A stretch of 64,000 bases of DNA from Gnetum montanum (Eukaryota > Streptophyta > Gnetopsida > Gnetales > Gnetaceae), in NCBI GenBank assembly GCA_015680685.1, contig MNCI01033354.1, forward strand, positions 1,044,641 through 1,108,640. Direction: 5' to 3'. Shown here piece by piece: positions 12,160 to 24,312 of this stretch. Under the pieces are notes generated by a model. The model saw only the letters and a list, made by a program, of their open reading frames with translations, was not told where the DNA came from and searched no databases. Within the stretch, counting starts at the first letter, position 1; every line of letters begins with the position of its first letter. The translations under genes and the position numbers were made by a program.

Positions 12160-13019
12160 TGATGAGTGGCAAGGTCTCCCAACACTCAACCATACGAATA
12201 TGAGCGTTACATGTGCAATCTGATCAAATTCCACAGACTAAGTGCCTACACGCCTCATGGAACACTTAAGGTTTATCATTCGTTGTCTTCCCAGACTTAC
12301 TTGTATTTGTCACAATGTATGCTTAAGTAAGTTCGAGGTATATGATTTTTATGTCTTTTCTGTTTTATCTCTTGTGCTAATGAGGTGAAGGGTGAAGAGA
12401 TTAATTAACTAACTCTAACTAACTAACTAAGCCTTAATTAACCTAGCATCAGCATCCATTCCCACTTACTATTCACACCCTGAACCAATGCAACCTTGGT
12501 TACCAAACCCTAATCGTTACTAGGATTACCAAGCGTGATGCACATGCTCGAAGTGGTCGTACTGAGGCACTTAACTAGGAGAGAAGGGTTGAGAGAGATT
12601 TAATAACTAATAAAGAATTTAAATGATAAATAGTAAATAACAATAAATAAAAGTCCTATTTAGCCTATTCCATGCACTACAAGGTTTATCCAAGAAGTTC
12701 GTCTTTATTTCCATACACAAACTTGTGTTTAGATACAATATTTGCTTGAATAAAGCTTCGTTCACTTTGGAGTTCCTATTGCAGGCACATGGAAAATATT
12801 CTATCTCTAGAGAGGGAAAACTACCAAAGTTTCACTACGGTCTAGGCCTAGAATGAGAAATAAGGGAGAGCCACCTCTTATTTATAAACTTGGCAGCGCA
12901 CCGTGATATCGCGTATGTGATATCGGGGGGAAGACATGATATCGTGTGGGATGCGATATCGTGACGGCAACGATATCATATACGTGATATCGCAGCCCAT
13001 GTGATATTGCGTCCCATCA
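12160..13019 (-). repeat. 5' LTR of element B with GATATC palindrome array
   Basis: 860 bp, TGATGGGACGC...CCACTCATCA on the minus strand. U3 (about 12900-13010) contains at least five GATATC-type palindromes spaced by 15-30 bp. The decayed tRNA-Asp primer site is at 12141-12158 (minus strand TGACACTGTTGCCGAGGA). Confidence 0.88.
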
Positions 13020-13024
13020 ATGCT

Positions 13025-14050
13025 CATCATTAAGCTTTGACAAGGATAAATATAACTAACATAAGAGGGGAAATAATCATAGCCAATGTGGAGGTGATAG
13101 ATGGGATCATCACAAAGATGGTTATAGGGAAATAAATGTGAATTAAAAGAAGGGAATTGCCATGAATGAAGACATAACACAAAATGCCAAGGAAGACATG
13201 GCCAAGATACGGATCATGAGAATCATAATAATTATGATGAATCATTTCTTACCATAAGAAGTATGATAAATATCAAAGAGAGTTTGCATTTCTACTAGGC
13301 ATTAGAGAGACAACCAAATCAAATGGTTGAACATGAAAAACATCTCCAAATTTCAAAAAGGCTATAACATAGATCCATAGCATTAGTTGAAAGCCTATCA
13401 TGATGCTTATATCTTGTAGATCATTGAAAATAAATAGTAAAAGTTAAAAATCTTTCCAAGGATATTTATCAAAGAAGCAAAAAATTAGTATTGATTCGAA
13501 CAACCAAAATTAGTCATAAGATGAAGTACAATGTTAGAGCTATATAATGGTAACTATCAAACATAGTGTAAGGTATCCAACTTGGGTAAGTAAATTCAAG
13601 AGTGGAGACAAGGTAACCATGTATCCTTAGATGTAGCCTTTAGAAAATATTATTCTCTTCTTCGTCAATGCTCAAGTCATAGCTTTTCTTAAAAGAAGCA
13701 ACTATGTCATATCATAATAGAACTTTGTAACAAGATAAGAGAAACTCTTAGGATATATGCCCAAGAAAGATTATTTGAAATATGCGTCCATTAAATTCAA
13801 AGGCTCATTGAACAAGTGGCCAGAAAAAAGAAGGAGAACATAAAAAAAAGAGAGAATGCAGAAGAGTATAATAAGGATCCCTCTATCTACAAAAAGAAGG
13901 TTCATCTCTATGAACCTAATAAACAAGCACCATTAGAGAAGTTAGTGTAAAGAAAGAGGTTGTTGATCCAAGATGTAAGACATAATAGATAAAAAGTTTC
14001 AAAAAATACTTAAGATCATGGAAAATGAAGTGAAATAAGAAAGAGCCAAG
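13025..14050 (+). pseudogene. Gag middle part of element J
   Basis: A decayed plus-strand gag continues from 6097. Recognisable pieces are a His/Asp-rich linker at about 13035-13200 and a segment equivalent to the LGTYAQGR...LLEQV helix at about 13750-13830. Stops are frequent. The reading breaks at 14050, where element L begins. Confidence 0.55.
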
Positions 14051-14946
14051 TGACGTTGCACCTATTTCAATAGATCCCATTCCATAATCTTCTTAAGCAC
14101 ATTCATCTTAGAAAAAAATAACAATACAGTGAAATGTAGAAAATATCCCTTTTATTAAGAAAACTCTCAAAATGTAGAGAAATACATCAATGATGAAGAG
14201 CCAAACTCAACTCACAACTCTCCTAAGGATCATAGAGGCCACACATGTTTCTTTGAATCCTTAATTATTCATAATGGAGCTAAATCTCAAGAAAAGACAC
14301 TTATAAGAGATTCTCACAAATGCTCTTGAGTGCTCTCCCTTACCTTAGTCAATTATTCTTGCACATGCTCTCTCTTGCACAAGTTCATAAAAGACTAGCC
14401 TTCTCTCTTGGACTAGCCTTCTCCTTGAGACTAACCTTGTCCCTTCTAACTATCTTAATTAACCTCCCTAAACTCAAGCCTTGGATGTCTTTTTATAGCT
14501 TGGTATGACCTTTCATCTTTCCTTCAATTTCTAATTTAATTTTAAGTTTGTTAAAATCTGCATGAGATGTCTTAAAGAAGTATGAGATATCTTTCTTAAA
14601 ATAGCCAAATCTTAGAGGATACATCTTGGAGTTGAAGATGACATCTTGGAGAAGACATCTTACATGCTAGAAAGACATCTACATTGCAAGGAAGACATCT
14701 CTCCTAGTAGGGCCAAAACCAAAGATGCTTGTTTTGAGGCCTGGAACCTTTGAATACCCCCAAACAAGTTTCCATAGATCCATGAATCTCCTAAACTCAT
14801 CAAAATAGGCTCAAAACACTCCCAAACATGCCAAAACACCCTAGAATCATCACCAAAAAGGTCAACATGTGAAAATACACTCAAACAAGAATCATACAAC
14901 CAAAATACATTGAGGATCATACAAGGAGTTGGTGATGTCCTTATCA
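14051..14946 (-). repeat. 3' LTR of element L
   Basis: It matches 16340-16924 over shared phrases such as AAACATGCCAAAACACCCTA and GACATCTCTCCTA. It contains several GACATCTT-type short repeats at 14560-14700. Confidence 0.65.
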
Positions 14947-15214
14947 TCTCTTCTACCCTTAGAAACATCATGATTAATGATCTTTTACAAGCTAGAAGAC
15001 ACCATTCCTTCATGGTTCAAGGCCATCACACTTAGTACAATAATCAAAACTCAATGCATCAGAAACATGAGAATGATTATTATTTGAGATTTTTGTTTTG
15101 AGCTTCTCTTACTCATGGATGCTTTTCCTCATGCCTCACCATGATTTCTTCAATTGAGTATCTCCCTTGGAATGCTTTCCTTACATTCCAATGATGACTC
15201 AAACCTAAAAGAAA

Positions 15215-16195
15215 TTAAGAATAAGAAAAAGAAAATGGATACCCAACATCCTTTCTTTCCTTCTTTTTTCTCTTCTTTACCTTCTTCTTCTTGGTATTTG
15301 AAAGACTCTCACTCATCCTTCCTCCATCATTAGAATCACAACAACTTGTATTGTCTTTATGTTGCTCATCCATTTCATAGTCAACACAATCAAGTTCTTT
15401 AACACATTTGATAAATTCATCATTGCCATAATCCATAGCAAACATTTCCAAATTCTAGATAATCATAATATTATCAATGTCTTCACCAACAATAATCTTC
15501 ACATAATAACTATCCTAATAATAATCATCATTAAAAATATTACCATTATTAGTATTCCTCTCACTAACAATGGTATCAAAAGTCACAACATGACTCTCAT
15601 TCTCATCACAATCATCACAATGATCATGATTCTCATCATTACCATTAAACAAATCGCTACCAAGCTAAAGTGAAATACTAGCATCCATCACACTAGCTTT
15701 AACATGAGAGCTATTATTACCATTAACAAGATAAATCTTAGAGTCACTTATCTCTTAATGAATTCACCCATCCAACCTTGGTTCAACTTAATCTTCAACA
15801 TGTGGCTATTGAATCTCATTAAATCTTGAAGGTTCAAGATCCCAAATAGGAGTTCCAAATTCCAATGGTTCCTCCCCTTCAAAGAAATGATCAACAAGCT
15901 ATTCATTCCATTTTAGAGGTATTAGCTTAAAAGATAAAATATCCTCTATGGATTTATCATCAAATTCATCAAGAACATCATCAAAGTAATTATTCTTCCA
16001 CATACCTTGGCTAGAAGACTCATCTCTCTTTCATGATATAGTCTCAACTTTGTTTAGAATCTCCTTTTCATTGTCATAACGTATATACAAATTGTAAAAA
16101 AATGAGTATCATATCTTCTAGTACTACCTTTGATCTTTATTAAATAAATTCCTTGATCTTTGTAACTCCTTTATCTCTGATTCTTTACCTCCCAT
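15215..16195 (-). pseudogene. Degenerate acidic internal ORF of element L
   Basis: Unrecognised protein. From an ATG at 16195 the minus strand reads a Lys/Glu-rich start, then acidic stretches (a YFDDVLDEFDDKSIED segment near 15960). Asp/Asn/His-rich runs follow at about 15560-15660. The last 78 codons (15451-15215) are open and end in a Lys-rich tail (KKKKVKKRKKKERKD). About ten stops or shifts interrupt it. It lies between two LTRs and so belongs to the element, possibly a gag-like or captured sequence. Confidence 0.45.
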
Positions 16196-16214
16196 GACTC
16201 ATGAGATAGGAACT

Positions 16215-16924
16215 CTTCTTAATTAGAAGCACACACCATCTTATATTTTCAAGATCTCTTATTTCCTTTGATGAAGATCTTGGTTTTCTCTCTTGAAATC
16301 AATGAGTATTGATTTTATTCCTTGGTTTCTTGGTTACACTCATTTGATTATTCAAGGAAATCCTCTTGCATAAGCTCTCTCCTTACACAAGATCACAAAA
16401 GACAAGCCTTCTCTCTTAGACTAGCCTTCTCCTTAAGATTAATCTTCTTCCTTTTGATTAGCTTGATTAGCCTCCCTAAACTCAATCCTTGAATGTCTTT
16501 TTATAACTTCTTGATGTGACATTTCCTCTTCCTTTCAATTTATAATTCAATTTGAAATCTATTGAAATACATACTAGAAAACCTAGAAAAGTAGGATACA
16601 TATTTTTTTGAAATAGCCATATCTTAGAGGAGACATATTAGAGTTGGAGGAGATTTCTTGCATGTCTATACTACAAGGAAGACATCTCTCCTACAAGGGC
16701 CAATAATAAAGATGCTTGTCTTGAGGTCTAGAACCTTAAAATGCCTCCAAAGAAGTCCCCATAGATTCCTAAACCTCTTAAACTCACCAAAATAGACTCA
16801 AAAAACTCCCAAACATGCCAAAACACCCTAGAATCATCATCAAAAAGGTCAAAAAATATGACACCCTCAAATAAGACTCACACATCCAAAATACATACAT
16901 AAAGGTTAGGTGATGTCCTCATTA
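16215..16924 (-). repeat. 5' LTR of element L (inner border approximate)
   Basis: Direct repeat of the 14051-14946 copy, recognisable from about 16340. The outer end at 16924 is set by alignment with 14946 and by the flanking CTAAG. The inner end is estimated from the start of the internal ORF. Confidence 0.55.
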
Positions 16925-17560
16925 CTAAGAATAAAGATAAAAAATAGAAACAATATGTAGGGAAGGATTATTATCAACATAAAGCAAAAGCAGTTATAGT
17001 TGAGAAGGTTACACAGTCCTATTTTTGATGATGATGGTTATGACATTTATTAATATAGACATCCAAAGGGTTGTTGCCTAATTATGTCACATCTTTAGAA
17101 GTCTAGGTCTTATGACTTAAACCCAAATCTTATCAAGATTTAAACACCTATAAGGTTGCCATATTTTCAATATAATTATAGGTAGTCCTATAATTAATAA
17201 TAATGTTATTCAAGTGGGATCCCACCTCAATCTTAACAGTAATATTAGTAGTGGCAAAATCCACAATTGTGAGGGATGCCACCACCAAGGTAGTAATATC
17301 TCTACAAGTAACCTAATCCATATGGGTATCATGTCCAATAACCTGTATCTCCTAGTGGCTTCACCATCCATATTTTTGCTAAGTATTATTATTCCCCAAA
17401 GTATCATAAGCCTACCATTCTACATGTTGAATCTCCTTCTACTTATACTTCTCTTTCTCTATAGTACTCTCATGCTCATACTCCAAATCCTTTAATATCT
17501 ACTTTACCAATGGAAGGAGAAATTCCTTCATAACCTAAATAGTAAAATGCTAAAAGGGTA
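16925..17560 (+). pseudogene. Gag C-terminal and linker remnant of element J
   Basis: The diagnostic linker (a HPKGCCLIMSHL segment near 17050-17090) matches the HPKGCYPIILHL segment of A and HPKGCFPMVSHL of D. A Gln/Ser/Pro-rich decayed tail follows. Confidence 0.6.
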
Positions 17561-17789
17561 TTAAATCTGTAAGTGGATGATAACTTAAGTGGTCCAAAGA
17601 ATAAGCCTTAGAAATGCCTAATTTTAAGTTAGCAAATCCACCCAAATTTTCACAAGCATCCATTACTATAAACCCTACATTAAAAAACCTTCCAAATAAC
17701 ATTTAATCTACCTTCAAATTAAAGTGCTTTGAATGTACAATACTTCATGCTAACTCATGTTATTACAAATGGAATAAAGACATGAAATC

Positions 17790-18360
17790 TTCCTAGGGAA
17801 GGAACTAATTCATGAAGTCCCTTAATTTATTTATAGACCACATGGAATACACTATGCAAAGCTCTATTAGAATTAAGTTTTAGAGTTAATTTGATCTCTT
17901 AAGAAATTTAAAAAGCATGAAATCCACCACAATAAAAAAGATACAATATCAAGTTATAGCTTGTAGACTAGTTCATCGTTGTTCCTTTGTGATTGATAGA
18001 AGATATTGTAACCATCATTAGTGATTGGTCATACCTTGCTGATTTTTTAGTAATTCATGTTGAAAGCTATAAGTAGAAATTTTCCATCATTATGGGGAGA
18101 TCTTGTGCTATGCAAAATGAATCCTAAGCTAAAACTAAGATACTTGTCCTTGGAAATTTCCAAGGAAAACAAGCATGGAATGATAAAGAAGAAGAAAGTT
18201 ACATAAATCATGTATAGTGACAAAGGTTGCAATTGTAGATAGAAAAAAGGACCTATTAGATAAAAAACTATTATAACATGAAGATCATCTATTGAACCAA
18301 TTAATGTATGAAGGTACCTATATAAAGTAACCACAAAGATGACACACAATGGTTAACTTC
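17790..18360 (+). pseudogene. Protease remnant of element J, active site lost
   Basis: The position equivalent to ALLDSG reads ALLELS at about 17860-17880, so catalytic Asp and the following Ser-Gly are gone, while the downstream RVNLI is still recognisable. The downstream fold is only faintly recognisable. It lies between gag and RT in the expected order. Confidence 0.55.
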
Positions 18361-18779
18361 AAAAGAAAGCTATAATTCTATAATATGTATGGAACCAATA
18401 GAAACCTTCACAAGTGCCTACATTGACTAAATGAATGAAATGACGTAGCTAAAAATACTAACACTCTTATGCAAATAATCAACAAGAAACAAACATGGAT
18501 TCATAGGAGCTAAAGATTCTAGAAAGTTTTGAACTAGAGCAGCTTGAGTTGAAGATATTACCAGCATTACTTAAGTACATATTCATGAAAAATGGTAAAT
18601 CAGTAATTGTAAGAATCCGATTCATGATAGAATAAAAGTAGAAGCTACTAAAGATGATGAAAAAATGACCAATAGTATTTACTTAATTATATTATGAAAT
18701 AACAAGTATCAATTCATGCATATGCTAACACAAGATCTACATGAATCCTAACATCAAGCCCAAAAGATAGTAATAAAGG

Positions 18780-19690
18780 AGGTTGAGTCCCAAAATTAAA
18801 AAAATAGTTAAAAAGAAGGTAGAGAATCTCCTTAAGACTAGATTTATCTATCTTATTGTGAATAGTAAGTGGAAGAGTACACTCATTATTATTTCAAAGG
18901 AAAAAAAGATAATGGAGAATTTGCATATATTTTTAGCTATTAAACATGGAAAATTTTAAGAACAACTCTTGGTTGTTATTTGTGGACCAATTGTTGGAAA
19001 TTATTGCAGGATATAGATATTATATCTTTCTAGATTACTACAGTAATTACAATCAAATCTAAATAGTTCCAAAAAATTAGGTCAAGACAACATTCACAAG
19101 TCCTCAGGAAATTTTTGCATACATGATGATGTTCTTTGATCTTTATAGGACACTTAAAATCTTCCAACACCTTATCCTTATCATCTTTTAGTGGTAAATT
19201 AGCAGTGATGTTAAAATATTCATGTATGAATTCACCACTTATGGATCTAAATTTGAGCAAAAATTAGAGTATTTAGAGTAGGCATTGAAGTGATGCATTG
19301 AAACAAATCTCAAGTTCAATTAGCAAAAAAAAAAAAAAAACATCTAATGATCTAATAAAATATTATTCTTTGGATTGGATTTCAGAAAAGGGAATAGAGG
19401 CAAATCTAGAAAAGATAAGAGTGATCCAAGGGAGAACATAAAGATCACAAACTATGAAGGATGTTAAATTGTTTCTTGGACATACCAACTATTATAGAAG
19501 ATTTGTTAAAAATTTATCCAAAATTATAAAGCTACTAGTAGAGCTAACAATAAAATATGCGTCATTTTAATGGACCAAGGAATTCCATCATGCATTCAAA
19601 GTTCTAAAGTAGAAACTTGTAGAAACTCCAATTCTACAAGATCCTAATTGGTCCAAGCCATTTCATATAATGAGTCACACATATAACTTT
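18780..19690 (+). pseudogene. Reverse transcriptase remnant of element J
   Basis: The N-terminal RT block (LSPKIKKIVKKKVENLLK, then FIYLIVNSKWKSTLIII) is visible from 18783. The catalytic F-M-D-D reads F-M-Y-E at about 19220-19231, which removes both metal-binding aspartates. The thumb/connection (RQIPTI- and RRFVKNL-like pieces) lies at about 19450-19520. A poly-A run at 19325-19340 marks a further disruption. Confidence 0.65.
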
Positions 19691-20110
19691 AACCTTAAAT
19701 CAATGCTTACATAATTAGATGATTAAAAATATTAATACTACATCCATTTTACAAGCAAGAGTATTGTAGGTACATAGCTAAACTACATCACAATAGAGAA
19801 GGGATTAATGATAGTGGTGTATACCTTAGAGAAATTCAACTACTATGTGCTTAGAAATCCAATTTTCATGAATACAAATCATAGTGCAATATGCTTTCTT
19901 ATACAGTGGCTGGTAATTTTTCAAGAGTTTGATCTTACAATGATAGATATAAAAGGAAATAAAAATGTTATGGTGGATCATTTTTTAAATTACAATGAGA
20001 CAACAAGGTTGATGAAGAACCTTTTCTAATTAGTTTTATAAGAAGATAACTTTTTTGAAAGGTAATAATGACAATAATAAATGCAGCTACACCATGGTAC
20101 ATAGACTTTA
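19691..20110 (+). pseudogene. RNase H remnant of element J
   Basis: An open stretch at 19808-20029 matches the D RNase H (KGLMIVVYTLEKFNYYVL, NHSAICFLIQWLVI, then MIDIKGNKNVMVDHFL). The upstream domain with the first Asp is degraded. Confidence 0.6.
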
Positions 20111-20199
20111 ATTCATATCTACTTACATAGAAGGTTCTTATTGAATTGGACAAGAAGAAGAAGAAACACTTCCTTCATCAAATCAAGCACTACATGAAG

Positions 20200-21004
20200 A
20201 TAGAGGGAAACATTTATAAAATCTACGTGGATAACTAGGTTTGATGATGTGTATCTAATGAATATTAACTTAAGATTCTCCACAATATTTATAGAGGACC
20301 TTGTGAAGGCTACTATGTAGGAAGAAGAATCATCATTAAAATGCTCATGCTAGAAAATTATGGCCAACAATCTTTAGGGATGCACATCGCTTTATCAATT
20401 CCTATGAGTTATGTCAATGAGATGACTACTAGGTTGAAGATTTTACAACAATGAATCTAGCCATTGGAATCCTTTGATATTTGGGATATTGATTTCATGG
20501 GTCCTATTACACCCATGTCTAATGGAAAATATTATATCATTTTTGTGATGAACTATTGTACCAAATGGGTAGAGGCTACAACTATACTAATTATACCTAG
20601 AGCCCTCATTTTTTAATAACAAAACTCATTTTACATGTGCTACTTTTAAGAATATTATGAATTTCTTAAGATGAAACATAAACTAATAACAATCTATCAT
20701 CCTATAAGAAAATGGTCAAGTAGAGATAATTGATAGGAAAATCATGCATGAATCCTTATTAGGAATATTATTAGATATAGAAGATATTAGAGCACAAAAC
20801 TCAACGATTCCTTATGGGCCTACTACTTCACTTGGAAACTCCCTATAGGCTACTCCTCTTATGAGTTAGTATATGGTAAGCTACCAAAACTCCCCATTAA
20901 TGTAGATTTACATATAAAAAGAACAACTCATGATTCTTAATGTACTAATTGAGAAATGAAGAGTAGCCCTCATGATAAATGAAGTACATAAGGCATATAT
21001 CAAA
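20200..21004 (+). pseudogene. Integrase remnant of element J, cut by D
   Basis: A zinc-binding region remnant (GPCEGYYVGRRIIIKML) lies at about 20295-20345. The core follows, with the first catalytic Asp kept in DIDFMGPITPMS (about 20485-20520). The second is changed to Asn in NNKTHF (about 20615-20635). The sequence stops at 21004 where the D LTR begins. The D integrase at 26330-27200 shows what should follow. Confidence 0.65.
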
Positions 21005-21891
21005 TGATGAGTCATGTTAAGTTGGCTACATTGATGAGGCCTCATCGTCTAGGCCTCATCGATGAGGCCTCATTGACGTTGTGTCATGTGTCAACTATAA
21101 ATACAAGCTTGCAACTACATTCATGGCATAAGATATTTTAGTTGCACTGGAGCTCTTGCATTTTTTCCATTTGAAAGTTAGAATTTTTCCCCCGAGTGCT
21201 TGTAGTAGGATTCATTGAGTGTACAAATCTTTATTCGAGCATTATTGTACTTAAGCATGATAGTGTGTGTAGCAATAAAGATGAGCTTTCTGATAAACCT
21301 TGTAGCACTTTGGATAGATTAGCTATTTTATTTATGCATTTACTATTTTCAATTATTTATTAAATGCTTTCAATTAGTTATTAAATGTTTCCTAGTTATT
21401 ATGTTAATGAGGCAATTAAGCGAGATAGATTACACATATAAGTATGACCACTTCGAGTGTAACACGCATTTTCTTAGTAATCCCAGTAGCGTTATCACTT
21501 AGTATGCCTAGTAGTGTAGCACTTGGTTATCCAATAGTGGATATGTGGGTTCAATATGTGTATGGAAAGTGGGAATGGATGCTTATGTTAGGATTAGTTA
21601 AATGCTAGTTAATTAATTAATTAAGATTAGTTAATCAAATTCCTTTGTCTACATTTCGAGCACCAAACAATAAAGCATAAAATGATAAAAATTGGATGCC
21701 TTAGTTACACTTAACCATACCAATGAATGTCATAAGTGTAATTGGGAAGACAATGATTAACCTTAAGGCTAGATTCACTTCCTAAAGGACTAGTGCACTA
21801 GAAATGATAAAGTTAGTAGAACTCAACCAGATGATACATGAATGCTTTTTGATTTGTATGGTTGGACATAGAGGTACCTCATCGCTCATCA
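21005..21891 (+). repeat. 5' LTR of element D
   Basis: 887 bp, TGATGAGTCATG...CTCATCA. U3 carries a perfect 20-bp palindrome AGGCCTCATCGATGAGGCCT at 21051-21070 plus two more AGGCCTCAT units at 21038-21060. TATA-like CTATAAATAC lies at 21095-21104, so the transcript would start near 21125. R-U5 matches the C and J LTRs. Confidence 0.85.
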
Positions 21892-21892
21892 T

Positions 21893-21910
21893 TGATGTTA
21901 TTGTCAGGAA
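21893..21910 (+). other. Primer binding site of element D
   Basis: TGATGTTATTGTCAGGAA, one base after the LTR end. It is a decayed tRNA-Asp-type site. Confidence 0.55.
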
Positions 21911-22046
21911 CTTTTTTTATGGAATGTGTGCTATTTAGGTTTAATTAAATATCATTAATATCATTGTACGAACCTCACGGTCAATATCATTCCCACTATA
22001 CATAGAGTTATAAAAGCATACTAATAATTTCATTTTTTTTTGCAAA

Positions 22047-23620
22047 ATGTCTTCTTCTTCTTACAAGCACGAAGATACCAAACCACTGTCCCACAAGAAT
22101 ATAAGGTGGTATACACTCATCTAGATGAGTTTGTGCTAAAATTCATCTTCATCATACATCAGGATGAATAGCTGTGATGGCATGATATGGAGGACAACGT
22201 TGTCTTGCCCCCTAATAGATCTATGCCTAGGATGCTGTTCAAAATCCTTAAGAAGTTGGGCATAGCAGATCTTCACAAAGAATATGTTGTGGATGGATAC
22301 AACACTTGAAACTACTATCCCACTAAAACACAATACAAATAAGATCAACATCAGGAGAAACTCCATGAAGCTACAAAGGGACAACATTACACCAATCCCT
22401 TGTTCCTACTCTATCAAGATGATATTGAGGATCCTCTTATTAAAGATTCTCAACATGAAGATTCTCCACCCCTTGCTATTGATGATGAGGGTGTGAACTT
22501 GACCCTATGATCTACTATTCATAAATTAGATTAAAAAAAGTGATAGCCAAGGTAGGGACTTGAGCAAGCACCACAATGACAAGGGATCCAAAGATGGAGA
22601 TCATAATAAACATAAGAGTGCAACTTGCTCAACTAGCCTTTGGATTTGATGAGCTCTCATTTCAGAAAATCTTCCTTGGGCATACACCCTAAGGATGGAG
22701 ATCATAATAAACGTAAGGTGAGCTACAAAAGAGGGAAAGTGCTAAAAACTATAATAGAGTCCTATCCATCAGAAAATTAGAGGTTTGATTCTGTGATGCG
22801 GAGGAGTCACCACTTGATGAAGTGGTGAACAAAAAGACCTTGCCTATTTAAAAATCTATTTTTGATATTTTGGCCAAGGTTGAAAATTTATGGGACTCTT
22901 TGAAGATTGCTGAAGAATCCAAAGAGCAACAAAATGATTATAATCACAGGAGGCTAAAAAAAGCTAAACATTCCTACTAAAGAGGTAAGGGAAAAGTTGT
23001 TGTAATAGAGGAAGTTGTGGAGTCTAACTCTAATGATGAAACTAAATGTGACATCTATCAATATGAACATCCCAAGGGATGTTTCCCTATGGTGTCACAC
23101 TTACAAGAGTCTAGAGTGTATGCATTGAATCCTCACCTAGCACATAGGCAAGCTCATAGATAATTGCCTTACCCTCTAGGTATCCTAAGGTAGTTCCACC
23201 AACAACCATAGGCTTACTACCTAAGCGGAACTCCTCCACAATCTTATGAACAATACCAATAGTGGTACCAACCACAATCATTGGAAATGTCATTGCCAAG
23301 GTAGCAGTACCTTTATAGGCAACTAGATCCATACGAGTACTATGTTTAGCAGTCTGTCTCCCTTAGAATTTTTGCAAGTCATACATCATTCCAACATCAC
23401 TATTACCCTCCAGAGTAACACCGAACACATTCATCATCTACTCAAGGGGAAAACCCATGTCCGTATACTTATCATCCTCCACATCCCTCTACACCTACGC
23501 CTCCACCTTCAACCTAATTACCTCCTGATCCATCTATGTAGGGTGAGATTCCTTCACAGTCGCGACAACGAAATGCTACATGGGTTATACATTTACAACC
23601 AATTTTTCAACTAAGTTGTC
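22047..23620 (+). pseudogene. Gag remnant of element D
   Basis: The ATG at 22047 gives a Ser-rich start as in A and B. Part of the central gag domain (about 22640-22760) appears shortened compared with A. The acidic linker with YEHPKGCFP (about 23060-23090) is present, and a Pro/His-rich tail reaches about 23610. Stops and shifts are frequent. Confidence 0.65.
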
Positions 23621-23779
23621 TAGATAATAGATCAAGGAAAAGACCTTTATTTTTACTCAAAAATCCTCTCCATTCCACATAACCTACTCTACTTACTTGT
23701 CCTACATCCCCATCACCCTCATCCTCTACATCAAATATCTTTGAGTGCCCTTCAAACCAAGTGCCACCTAGGATCTACA

Positions 23780-24312
23780 CTATAATGCTAACTCATGCTG
23801 GTTCTGACTGGATCAAGGCTAGCAATCTTCCTATGAAAAGATATAACTTGGGAAGTCCACTGATCTATCTATAGATTGCTATACAAGAGCCATGCAAAGC
23901 TCTTCTTGACTCTGGTCCTAGTGTTAATCTCATCTCCCATGACATCTACAAGGCCTAGAACCTACCACCTCTTAAGAAGAGCAATATTCATTTAGAATTA
24001 GCAAATCAATTAATTACTATCCATTTGGGATTAGTAGAGCACATTGTGACCATAGTTTTTGAGTGGTCCTATCATACTAATTTTCTAGTAATCAAGGTGG
24101 ACAACTACAAAAATGACTTTCCCATAATGATGGGAAGGGCTTGGTTAAGTGTTGTCGATGCAAGAATGGATATAAGGGACCTATATGTAGAAATATCTAA
24201 GGAAAATGACTTAGGCAAGATTGAGAAGAAGCATATTCCATACATCACATACAAGGATAATAGGTGCAATTATGTGCAAAATATTTGGTCAATCAAGAGT
24301 ACATACATTTAG
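23780..24312 (+). pseudogene. Protease of element D
   Basis: An intact-looking active site ALLDSGPSVNLIS lies at 23899-23937 (Asp codon 23908-23910). A 95-codon open frame from 24025 follows, with the NFLVIKVDN and IMMGRAWLSVVDA segments. A stop separates the two. Retropepsin fold, homologous to A, B and F. Confidence 0.75.

Larger units (their letters stand above)
6098..13019 (-). mobile_element. Element B, Athila-type element lacking pol
   Basis: This is a bounded insertion with LTRs at 6098-6855 (3') and 12160-13019 (5'). The flanks are ATCCT (6093-6097) and ATGCT (13020-13024), a 4/5 match to a target duplication. Internally, on the minus strand, there is a decayed primer site, gag and protease. 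The sequence then passes directly to the 3' non-coding region homologous to D 27440-28840. RT, RNase H and integrase are absent, so it would need pol supplied in trans. It sits in the gag of J. Confidence 0.88.
14051..16924 (-). mobile_element. Element L, small non-autonomous LTR element
   Basis: Two direct copies of about 0.7-0.9 kb (14051-14946 and about 16215-16924) flank a 1.3-kb internal part. The flanks CCAAG (14046-14050) and CTAAG (16925-16929) match 4/5 as a target duplication. On the minus strand the ends read TGATAAGGACATC and GGTGCAACGTCA. A TATA-like CTATAAAAAGACATCC lies at about 14480-14500 on the minus strand. There is no gag, protease, RT or integrase, and I see no convincing primer site. 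Confidence 0.7.
4303..21004 (+). mobile_element. Element J, fragmented Athila-type element hosting B, L and D
   Basis: J is recovered by joining 4303-6097, 13020-14050 and 16925-21004 after removing insertions B and L. In order on the plus strand it has an LTR remnant, primer site, gag, protease, RT, RNase H and integrase. D interrupts the C-terminal part of its integrase at 21004. It is the oldest-looking layer: protease and RT active-site residues are both lost. Its remaining 3' part is not recognised elsewhere in the window. Confidence 0.75.

Noticed and set aside
15215-16195. Acidic ORF as a host gene
   Set aside because: It is flanked by direct LTR-like repeats with a near-match target duplication and is full of stops.
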